Assembly: GCA_013339765.2 (NCBI GenBank)
Contig: CM023449.1
Location: 207,463,794 to 207,527,793 of the forward strand
Direction: 5' to 3'
DNA from: Haemaphysalis longicornis
Lineage: Eukaryota; Arthropoda; Arachnida; Ixodida; Ixodidae
Length of the DNA stretch: 64,000 nt
Position numbers and translations under genes: made by a program. Position 1 is the first letter of the stretch; the number at the start of each line of letters is the position of its first letter. Shown piece by piece: positions 55,864-64,000 of the stretch. The notes beneath the pieces are model-generated. The model did not search any database, was not told where the DNA came from, and worked only from the letters and a program-made list of their open reading frames with translations.

Positions 55864-56600
55864 TTAATTAGTGACAGTGTAGGGGTCCCAGACAATGCTC
55901 CCGTAGTCCAGGATGGGTCTTACAATAGATTTGTATGCAATAAGTCGAAGTGACGAGCGGGCATCTCCTAATCTGTGCTTTAGGAACCCCAACTTCTTTC
56001 TCGCGGAGGAACATATGTTATTTATATGCGTTGACCAGTTAAGTCGGGACGTCAAGGTTAATACCAGGTACTTATGTTCCTCCACATGTGTAGTCTGGCA
56101 ATTGCCGAGACTATACGTGAATTCAGATTTATTCTTTTTATTTGTGATGCACATGTGAACCGTCTTGTCGAGATTTATAAGCATATCCGATGTATCACAC
56201 CATTCCGTTATTGCATGCAGAGCATGGTTAGGAACTTGCTGGTCAGCGGCAGACACCATATGGCTAAATATAATGCAATGGTCTGCAAACAACCCAAGGC
56301 GTACAGGAGCCTTTGCTACTTGGCCAAGATCATTAATATAAATGTTGAATAAAACCGGTGCCAAGACCGAGCTCTGCGGGACGCCCGAGAAAACATCTAG
56401 AAAGCGAGAACAGGCACTGTCAATTTCAGTTTCAACATACTGCTTGCGGCCAGTTAAGTATGAAATGACCCAATTCACAATTTGGTATGGGATACCTAAG
56501 TTTTTCATTTTTTATTAGTTTTGACCGTGGAAATCTATCGAATGCTTTCGAAAAGTCTATTAGAACTGCGCCAATCTGTCCCCCCTTGTCAAGCACCAGT
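55864..56600 (-). pseudogene. CR1/L2-like reverse transcriptase palm, catalytic site mutated
   Basis: Frames give GAVLIDFSKAFDRFPR (motif A), GVPQSSVLAPVLFNIYINDL (family form GVPQGSVLGPVLF) and LFADHCIIF where FADD is expected. The second catalytic Asp is His, which abolishes polymerisation. Later motifs NLDKT and WSTHINN follow, then the terminal RPILDYGSIVWDPY. One frameshift near 56510 separates motif A from the rest. Confidence 0.9.
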
Positions 56601-56907
56601 GCCATCTTATGAACGGGAACTACTAGTTGTGTTGCAGTTGAAAACCCCCTTCGAAAACCGTACTGTACGTTAGTAAGAAGGTTATTATTGTCTAGAAAGT
56701 CATTTAAGTGTTTGGTAATTACGTGTTCAAGAACTTTACAAATTTGCTAGTGAGAGATATTTGCCGGTAATTACAATGATCGGTGACAGAGCCTTTTTTT
56801 TAAATTGTTTTCACTCGTGCAACCAACCATTCAAGTGGTAGGCAAGAAGTTTCAGGAGACTTAGGTTACAACTGTACCAGGAATCTAGCCAGCAATTCTG
56901 CATATTT

Positions 56908-57129
56908 TTAAAGAAATGCGGTGGGAATGTTATTAGGTGCTGCGGGTTTTTTAAGACCTAATCGGAGGAGCAGCTCAGCAACACCCTCGACCGGAATATT
57001 GATATATTTGTTGCTACCTTTGACGCATAGCATATTAGCCAGCATGGATGGCCTTGAGAATACGCTTTGGTAATAGGAATTCAATGTTTCAGCTATTTGT
57101 TTTTTTATCTTTAACAATTCGAGCCCCAA
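56908..57129 (-). pseudogene. CR1/L2-like RT fingers fragment
   Basis: Reads ETLNSYYQSVFS and LGLKKPAAPNNIPTAFL, the LK..KA.GPD.IP...L motif of LINE reverse transcriptases with two substitutions (G-P-D to A-P-N). Belongs to the same element. Confidence 0.8.
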
Positions 57130-57611
57130 CGGCTATTTGGTCTACGCTTCTTGAGTCCTTTTTTGATAAAAATTGCCAAAATTTGCCAGGATTTTCGGTA
57201 GCAAAGCGCCCAAGGGTGGTTGAATCGAAGCACTACTTAGCTTCTCGTAATTTAGATTTCAACATAGAACTTAACTCGAGAAGAAGGGCGGCGTCCCTGT
57301 TCGCCCTTTTCCGATACCGTTTTCGTTTATGTCTTAAATGTATAATTTCTGTTCATACAAGGGTTGGCTTTGTTGATTTTCTCATTTCATATAAAATAAA
57401 CTTATGGATGCAATAATTGCAGCATGACTTAAACCTTGCCCACAAGACGTTAACATCGTCATCGTGAAATGTTAGTAATGCATCTTCTAAAGAGTGGACA
57501 ATGTTTGGTTTATCCGCTGCGTTGTAGTCTCACTTTTACAAATTTAGCGTTGTTTAGCTTCAGTCGGTCTGGAAGCTTGCAGGAAAAATATAGAAGTTTG
57601 TGGTCCGAGAT

Positions 57612-58134
57612 TCATTCATGAATCTCTGTCGTACGATCAGTAAAACTGGCTGAACACAAAATTAAATCTAGAATTGAGGAGGCAGCGTTAGTCACCAGTG
57701 TTGGACATAGTACAGTCTGTGAGAGGCTGTAAGCTAATAACGTGTCTAGGAGGATTTCGGAGTTCTCTGTGTCAGTGGCGCCTGATGACATCGAGCACCT
57801 GTCTGTGTGCGGCAAGTTGAAGTCTCCCGCAGCAATTTTATCCGGATCCTTGAAAGTGGCCAAATGATCACACAATTCAAGCAAGAATTCACAGGGAGCT
57901 CCAGGCGGCCTATAAATTCCCGCAATAACAATATGGTTTTCCGACATATTTATTTTACAAAAGACAATTTCGTAAACAGGATTTACAGCAGGCAGTGAAA
58001 CAGACGAAAGGCCCGCCTTCGCAAGGATTGCCACACCACCTCACCGTGTAAGTCTATTTTTACGATAGCAAGTATACGAAGACGACGGACTGACATAATT
58101 ATGAGGAAAATCGAAGCCAGGTTCCGGAAATGAC
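57612..58134 (-). pseudogene. CR1/L2-like APE endonuclease
   Basis: Reads SSSYTCYRKNRLTR, a stop, GGVAILAKAGL, VIAGIYRPPGA, AAGDFNLPH (catalytic GDFN) and SILDLILCS. This is the standard order of an apurinic-type LINE endonuclease. It is broken by an in-frame stop before GGVAI and a frameshift near its start. Confidence 0.85.
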
Positions 58135-58530
58135 AGCTACGTAAGGGTCATAAGTTAATAACACGGGTTAGAGTCCCCATTGTTTTTTCATACGCTTTGC
58201 GCATTAAGGGAGATAACCCTGAAAATTTTCGGTTGTTGCTTTGAAGATTCAGAAAGTCATCCACTCGCCTTTTTCGTGTTTCTCGGTTTAGTGCTGAGTT
58301 CTCTTTTTTTAGCTTTGCGCACAAGTACCCGACAATCTTTTGCTTCATGTCGCAAAAAGGTGGTTGTTCACATGTAGTTTATCGTGAACTCTTTTTATTT
58401 TATTGCCGGCCTTGTTATCAGAGCTTAAAGATTGCCAAAGTTTTTTTCTTATGTGCTGCGTTGCCTGCGAGTAGTCATGTGACACGAAAACTTCGCTGTC
58501 TTTTAGTTTGAAACAAGTTTTTCAGTATGG

Positions 58531-58590
58531 CTATTTTAAAGCAAAGTTTTTTACCTCTACCCCCCAAGGGTTCTTTCGCGGCCGTTAGTG
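58531..58590. repeat. Short dispersed repeat
   Basis: ATTTTAAAGCAAAGTTTTTT with the following CTACC..CCAA.GGTTCTTTCG resembles 43004-43060. Class unknown. Confidence 0.45.
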
Positions 58591-58629
58591 TCAACAGAAA
58601 ACTCCCGCGAACAAATAAAAGAAGTTACT

Positions 58630-58700
58630 GCCACCGCCAGGAATCGAACCTGGAACTGAGCCCCTTGTCTTGCCGATTAAGCTACGAGCCCACGTGGAAA
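58630..58700 (-). repeat. tRNA-like sequence with perfect B-box
   Basis: Minus strand: TAGCTTAATCGGCAAGAC (A-box), then CCAGGTTCGATTCCTGG, a perfect T-arm. The 3' strand CGGTGGC would need GCCACCG at the 5' end but the sequence has GGGCTCG, so there is no acceptor stem, and the anticodon arm is not formed. Probably a tRNA-derived SINE head or tRNA relic. Confidence 0.5.
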
Positions 58701-58914
58701 CGTGGAAGACAGACGGTGCACTCACCAAACATATCTGCGGGTTTACCTCCTGCGTTCTCGCTGAGTGCCACGGGATAGCGTCACGCGACCTCTCACCCCG
58801 CTGTGCGCTCCGCCAACGGCACGTGTAGCGGCCTTGTGCGCACCTTGAGCATGCGCTAGGACTTACAAAAATTAAAGGAAGCTCACACCAACGCACGCAA
58901 TTTCACTTCTAGTA

Positions 58915-59665
58915 CGCCAATATGCTAAAGCCTGCGGCCTCTAGTGTTCACCTAAAAAATCAGAGCTCCTTGCCGTCCGCCCTCACGCAAACGACACATC
59001 AAGGAAGACACTCAAATACTCCTTGATGTCCAGGCCATCACTCCAAGCCCCGTCATCAAGATCCTCAGCCTACATCTCCAGAGTAACACCAAGAGGGACG
59101 ATCCTTGCAGCGCCTCAAACACAGCATCAATCAAATCATACACATGATCAGGCAAGTTGCCGCCAAGAAGCGAGGCCTCAAGGAAGCCAATACCCTTCGA
59201 TTAATTCACGCTTTTGTCCTCTCGAGAATCATTTACGACACACCTTATCTTCTTCTCGGCAAGGATGACATGAAGATGCTTGATATAATGAATATAAGTG
59301 CGGTTAAGCGGGCCATTGGTCTTCCCGTGAGCGCGTCCACAGAGAGGCTGCTTAGGATGGGGCTCCACTACACGCTGGAAGAGCTGATAGCGGGACATCT
59401 TTCTAACCATAAGCTCCGATTGAGCAGAGCTGCACTGGGCCACCGCATCCTGGGCAGCACAAAATGTCACTCCATGTAAGGTACTCCCGTACTCTTGGCG
59501 GCAAAAACTATGATGCTCCCCCCTTTACCTAGAAATAGGAACCCCTCACACCCCGACGGTCGCCGACAAGCACGGGTTCAAGCGCTCAGCACCACCCTCG
59601 GCGGGATCATGCAGTTATCTACACAGACGCCTTCCAACATCAAGGGCAGCGGTACGCCATCATGA
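58915..59665 (+). pseudogene. I-like LINE fragment: RT C-terminus and start of RNase H
   Basis: Upstream reads CSPKKSELL-type sequence. The frame 59105-59479 reads IIHMIRQVAAKKRGLKEANT, LRLIHAFVLSRIIYDTPYLL, AVKRAIGLPVSASTERLL and HYTLEELIAGHL, the post-palm region of I/Jockey-group LINEs. After frame changes VIYTDAFQHQGQRYAI marks the first strand of RNase H, where the fragment stops at about 59665. It complements the RNase H pieces at 25.6 and 45.7 kb. Confidence 0.85.
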
Positions 59666-60324
59666 CACATAAATGATCCATACCTACACAGCGTGTAACA
59701 CCATCTCGTACGCTATTTTTAATAAGCTGCACTCTTGTTCGTACAGGCCGTGTTTCGTGGTATGGTGCTGCGGCCTTTTTTGAACAACTTTTGCATTGTT
59801 GCCTGTTCACCCGCAAACGGGCGTGTTTATACACGCTGGCACACGGTATAAGCATGACCGCTTATCGCTTTTATCGCTTGTCCAAAGGTTCGCCTCGAAT
59901 GAGGTTTCTGTGTGACGTCACCGTTTACTTGGCCTGCAATCAACCTTTCCGCACATGTACCGATGGGTGGCCCATAGCCCGGATGCACGTAGGAACCAAT
60001 GGGGTTTCCAAACATTGGCAATCGGCCACTGCCGCTTGGGTAATTCCGTGAAACCGTGAACTTCGGGAAGCACTGCGCTAACGCTTCGCTTGCATCCGAC
60101 AGGGACATCAAGGACCTCCACGAGCAGCCACCTCCTGGAGTTTTCGCCGTCCCCGAAGAGCAGAACATAACCAAAGTGAGCTAGTTGTTCCTTCATTAGA
60201 ATTGTTCTATAGAGACGTTTCTGCTCTGTGTTCGCCGCGAATGAGAAAAAATTTAAATGTAATGCTCACGGAAAGTAGCAAACTTCACAGCACACAAGGG
60301 ATAGAGTGATCAGTTTTATCTACA
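59666..60324. other. No gene recognised
   Basis: Plus and minus frames of 86-115 aa overlap around 59800-60190 without domain evidence. Confidence 0.4.
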
Positions 60325-60412
60325 TAGTACCATTTTCCATAGTACCTCAGTACCACAGTAGACCAGTACCATTTTCAGCACTAGTACCAGTATCAGACCA
60401 GTAGCACTATTA
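60325..60412. repeat. AGTACC-rich minisatellite-like tract
   Basis: Seven or more AGTACC/AGTACCAT/AGACCAGTA motifs in 90 bp, irregularly spaced. Confidence 0.7.
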
Positions 60413-60624
60413 AAAATCAAAGGTAATGTTCAATCAGCATGCCAAGGAACGTGACTTTAGGGTAGGTAGCGAAGTAACAGTAAGCGATTACGTCTGTCTT
60501 GGGAAAGTCAGGTGTTGATCCCAACCATGCAACGGGCATTACCCGCAGAATAAGCATGGGGTGGGCTGCTTTTGGTAGGAGCACTAACATCCTAACTGTA
60601 AGCTTCCGCGGTCACTCAGAAAGC

Positions 60625-61060
60625 TGGTATTTGACGACTGTGTTTTTGAAGTAATGACATACGGGGCAGTTTGGATATTTCAAACAAACGACTCGAAAGA
60701 AAGAAAAAACTGTCTCTGGAAAGAAGGATGCTAGGGGTCACACGGAGGGATAAGAAAACAGCTGCCTGAATTAGAGAACACAGCGGTAAAGACATCACAG
60801 CTCAAATTAGGCGACCAAACTGGGCATGCGGGGGTCATATCATGCGTATGAGGGACAACAGGGGAACACCCGTTTGACCGAGTGGCTGCAATAGACCGCA
60901 AAGGCAATAGGGGCCGGCCAAGGACTCGATGGAGAGATGAGCTGCGAAAATTTAGGGGGAAACGATGGACTCGGCTAGCACTCGATGGGCGTAGCTGGAA
61001 ATCTCTAGGAGAGGCCCTTGTCCTGCTGTGGACACTACCATGCTGATTGTAATGATGATA
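60625..61060 (+). mobile_element. RTE-clade LINE 3' end
   Basis: Broken frames give TYGAVWIF-like sequence, ERRMLGVTRRDKK, DWPHAWGH-type and GRPRTRWRDELRKF, RLALDGRSWKSLGEALVLL, then a TGATAACGATCAG tail. These are the C-terminal hallmarks of RTE LINEs (family form ERRMLGVTLRDR...W...RDR..WR..GEAFV.Q). It is a second, diverged copy of the type at 39895. Confidence 0.85.
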
Positions 61061-63739
61061 ACGATCAGCATTTTTGCTTGCCCACCGTAATATTTCGGCA
61101 CATATACGTGAATATGAAAGTACTACACCACCTTCTCCGATGCCTTCCGACACTTCAGGGGCGTAGTCTCTTCAGCACACCCGTAAGTCAGGGCAACTTT
61201 TATCATGCCCCGACGTCATGCCTCTCACTTTTATATCCTTAGGTGATGAAGAATAGATGGTAAAAATGAGATTTGAGTGAAAAAAAAAAATGATCCGAGT
61301 GAAATTTCTGTAAACGAGCCTAGTTACATGGTTGTGGATGTCATCTAGCAAATTATTGAGGCGCCCTAAATATGATTCCAGGAAGACCGCGTGACCAGGC
61401 GCCATAATTACTTTTTTAAGCAACAGCGTGCGACCGGTACTTTCGTGGGAGGAAATCAGGAACTCCGCTTGCTTTAAACGACTCAAATCGCGTCTATTTT
61501 ACATACACAATTAACCGGTGAAAATAACTAAATAGGTGGGTATGCTATGAACGACTGCAATCGCGTCTATTTTACGTACACAACCAACAGGTGGAAATGA
61601 ACTGAATAGGTTGGTAGGTTTTCCAGCACCCTCGACTTCATCAACGGGGCCAAGACATGGAAACCTTCCTCGAGGAGCATGTTTAACGTTTGCAGACATG
61701 AGTAAGCCTTAGACCCACGCTAAACGTACACCGCGTGAGTATGCAGCGGAGTAGCAGGTGTGTGTTTTGGTTCCACCGTAGTTTCAAAACTTCTAGCGAC
61801 ACAAACACCGATCAAAACGATTTATAGTGTCAAACGAGATGTATGCGGTATTTGTCTGTCATGAGGCACAAGTTACATCGGAGGAATTGGGCCCTCCGGA
61901 AATATATACCATTAAGGGAGCACGAACGCGCTATCCCAAGCAAGGAGCTATCGTGTTTGGCGACTCATTGGAATGAGTACGGCTGTTTGGCAAGATTTCA
62001 AGCCACCGTGTGCAGGTACGAACATGAATGGCCGTAAACTAAGGAAAGAGTGGAAGCTCAGACTAACGAAAAACACTGAGACAAATACGTAAGCCGGCCA
62101 GCCATCAGTCATGCTATCCGAAAAAATAACTTGCTTTTGGATAAGAATCAGTGACTCGATGCCACGTATCAATTTGTGACACATACCGAGTCACAATTTC
62201 AATGTGTTTATGTTCGTGATAATAAATTTAGTTGTGAGTGGCGCTCTGTTTGTTTCTGTGTTCGACTACATTCGTGTTTCTGGGTCTTTTCAAGAAGGAA
62301 CGTAAATCGACTTGGTCAGCCCTAGCATGATGTCTTTATAGAATACGTAGGGAAATGTTTGGTGCTTGTGACACCTTAAAATCGTGTAGGCGCAGTTAAG
62401 CGAGACCTTCTTTAGCGGCGTGTGAACGCTGTAAGTGGGAGCTAATGATTACCATGATTTGCGTGGATTACTGCTTCGTATCCTCCCCTGGAACTGGGAT
62501 TCAGACAAAGTAAGGGGAATGGAGCTCGGTATACCCAAAGCGTGGCCCTTGCAAGCTCGCAGTAGGGCCCCGAAGCACTGGCATTTCTGTGATAATTTCG
62601 GCAAGAGCGTGTAACAATCCCCTGCAAAGCTGTCAGCGGCGGATTACAAGGGGCTTTTTGATATCGCACCTTTTCGCTTGTCTGCCCTACCATGCACTGC
62701 CAAGCCACATTATCCGTCATCTGTCGCGATAGCTTATTCCGCTAGCTTGAGGTCTAGCCCGAGTTTCTAGTGGTGGTTAAAGCAAGCTTTAAATGAATCC
62801 ACTCTCCCTACAGCCAGCCACAAAGAGTTGCATACAACGAAGCCACCATACAGCGGAGGACCAACTCTTTATAAATGCATCCCCGAAACTTGCATTTGCA
62901 AGACTCTCCCAAATGGTGCTCTCCGTCCTCACGTCAAATCTAATTGGAACTCTCCCAGGAAGGAAAAGAATACTATCTTATTGCCTATACGTGTCCGTCC
63001 AACCTCATTTGAAAGGTTATTTACACACGTTTCTTACTGTGTAATAGTATATAGAACTTGCCGAGCACGTACTCTTAGGTCTGTATCAGACGCTTATGAT
63101 ACCTAACTCCGTGTAAGTAATGATATCAAACAAGGAGAGTGTAGCATTAAGGCCGCATGAATACTTGTTCATTCTCTTTGTAGTATCGTCCGCAAAGCTT
63201 CATTTTGGGGGTGGTGGCCAGAATAGTAGAGGCAGGAAACGAAGACAAGAATTGTTAAAAGCGGAAGAGAAGGTCATTCATATTTCAAATACATATTCAA
63301 AATGGACAACGAAAGATGCATCGACCCAGTAGAAACACACGTAGAAATAGAAGCATGGGATAACATTGTTCCCGTTGCAGCTACCGGTTCACCATGAAAC
63401 TAACCCCTCTCCCATAATCTTTAACGCTAATTGTTATTGACCGGGTACTATATTGCAAACTCCGCTTGTATGGAACAATTGCACAGTTCTTAGGCCGCCA
63501 TTGTCAAGCAGCTGTCCTGGTTCTAAAACAGCTGAGCATAGCTGTCAAGCAGCTATGTTCATTAACAGACATAAAAGTGGAGGAGACGCACGTATACCTC
63601 TAGAGGAGATGTAAAAGAGATATGCGTGCGCGGTGACGCTTCATAAGAGGGGTGGGAAATTCCATATTAAAAAAGGCTGTCAAAACACGCGACACCATCT
63701 CATTACAATTATTTGCAGCAAGCCTATACGAGGTATTTA
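61061..63739. other. No gene recognised
   Basis: The nearly duplicated phrase CTATTTTACATACACAATTAACCGGTG / CTATTTTACGTACACAACCAACAGGTG lies at 61494 and 61567, a 73-bp local duplication (with AAATAACTAAATAGG / AAATGAACTGAATAGG). Two frames of 83-92 aa overlap at 62793-63106. No family recognised. Confidence 0.4.
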
Positions 63740-63960
63740 TAAATCTTGATTGGAAGAGTCGGCGGTGCGATTGAGCGGAGAGTATGTGCTCCATTTGCGA
63801 TTTGCGGATCACATCATCTTGTACGCTGACACGAACGAAAGTGTGCTCGAGAAACTATACTCAGAAAGCCGTGCCCTTAGGTTTAATATAAATATAAGCA
63901 AGACAAAAGTAATCCCTAAGAGCACTTTTCAGTTCAGTCAATGAAATACTAGAAGAGGTG
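63740..63960 (+). pseudogene. RTE-clade reverse transcriptase fragment
   Basis: Frame reads GEYVLHLRFADHIILYADTN and FNINISKTKVI, the motif C-D region of RTE elements (family form LRFADDIVL...LKINLSKTKVM). The second catalytic Asp is His. Sequence continues toward the window end without clear frame. Partial and inactive. Confidence 0.8.
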
Positions 63961-64000
63961 TCGGACTGCTTTGGGCTAGTTTTGAGTACCCATCCAAACT

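Larger units (their letters stand above)
55376..58150 (-). mobile_element. CR1/L2-like LINE, about 2.8 kb, degraded
   Basis: Minus-strand element with an AAATAAAATAAAT tail at 55376-55398. Upstream of it lie an RT C-terminus (RPILDYGSIVWDPY), RT palm, RT fingers, linker and most of an APE endonuclease. Frameshifts, deletions and a lost catalytic aspartate show it is dead. The frame just upstream (58148-58348, lysine-rich, LKKENSALNRETRKRRVDD) could be ORF1 residue or unrelated. Confidence 0.85.

Noticed and set aside
58630..58700. Functional tRNA gene on the minus strand
   Set aside because: The B-box is perfect but acceptor strands do not pair and no anticodon arm forms.

Overview
This window reads as repeat-dense, intergenic or intronic DNA of an arthropod, most likely a hard (ixodid, probably metastriate) tick. 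The main clue is several copies of a tRNA-derived SINE with a (CAAT)n tail that resembles, from memory, the Ruka family of ixodid ticks. It sits among RTE-, CR1/L2-, I-like and Tx1/L1-like LINE fragments and many MITEs. I found no complete host protein-coding gene. Nearly every long open frame is a transposon remnant, a microsatellite artefact or unsupported. The only probably functional genes are tRNA-Val genes.

Layout. 0.9-7.7 kb: a minus-strand tandem array of tRNA-Val(CAC) genes (unit about 145-151 bp) interrupted by LINE insertions whose 3' poly(A) ends abut the 5' part of a tRNA gene. The outermost tRNA carries anticodon CGC. 7.7-13.9 kb: a five-unit palindromic minisatellite, a full SINE with target duplications, two perfect hairpins and a LINE tail with an AAATA-rich tract. 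14-19.4 kb: five MITEs (pogo-like, Harbinger-like, a TTAA-flanked element and two copies of family A) around a CpG-rich, promoter-like block. 21-28.2 kb: SINEs, an isolated tRNA-Val-like gene, and RNase H and 3' pieces of I-like LINEs. 30.7-34.3 kb: GA tracts, a perfect 115-bp direct repeat bracketing a basic reading frame, a long palindrome and a small pogo-like MITE. 34.3-36.2 kb: family-A MITE interrupted by a 1.35-kb long-inverted-repeat element. 36.3-37.3 kb: an LTR-like block, then another LINE tail fused to an intact tRNA-Val. 39.9-53.9 kb: an RTE tail, a foldback MITE, a possible 2.75-kb TIR element with GC-rich cargo, a full SINE with 12-bp duplications and an inverted pair of about 0.8-kb repeats. 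55.4-64 kb: a degraded CR1/L2-like LINE with a mutated catalytic motif, an I-like fragment and two RTE pieces.

The most notable system is the association between one LINE lineage and tRNA-Val: four insertions (about 1164-2472, 2775-2840, 4760-7720 and 36850-37264) lie in the same orientation as the tRNA, each with its 3' A-tail joined within the first ten nucleotides of a tRNA-Val gene. Two show target duplications made of tRNA sequence. The three longer copies share homologous C-terminal protein sequence. The longest keeps an APE-type endonuclease tail, an L1/Tx1-type linker and a reverse transcriptase with intact YADD, though it has frame breaks. This fits a site-specific retrotransposon using a tRNA array as its landing pad.
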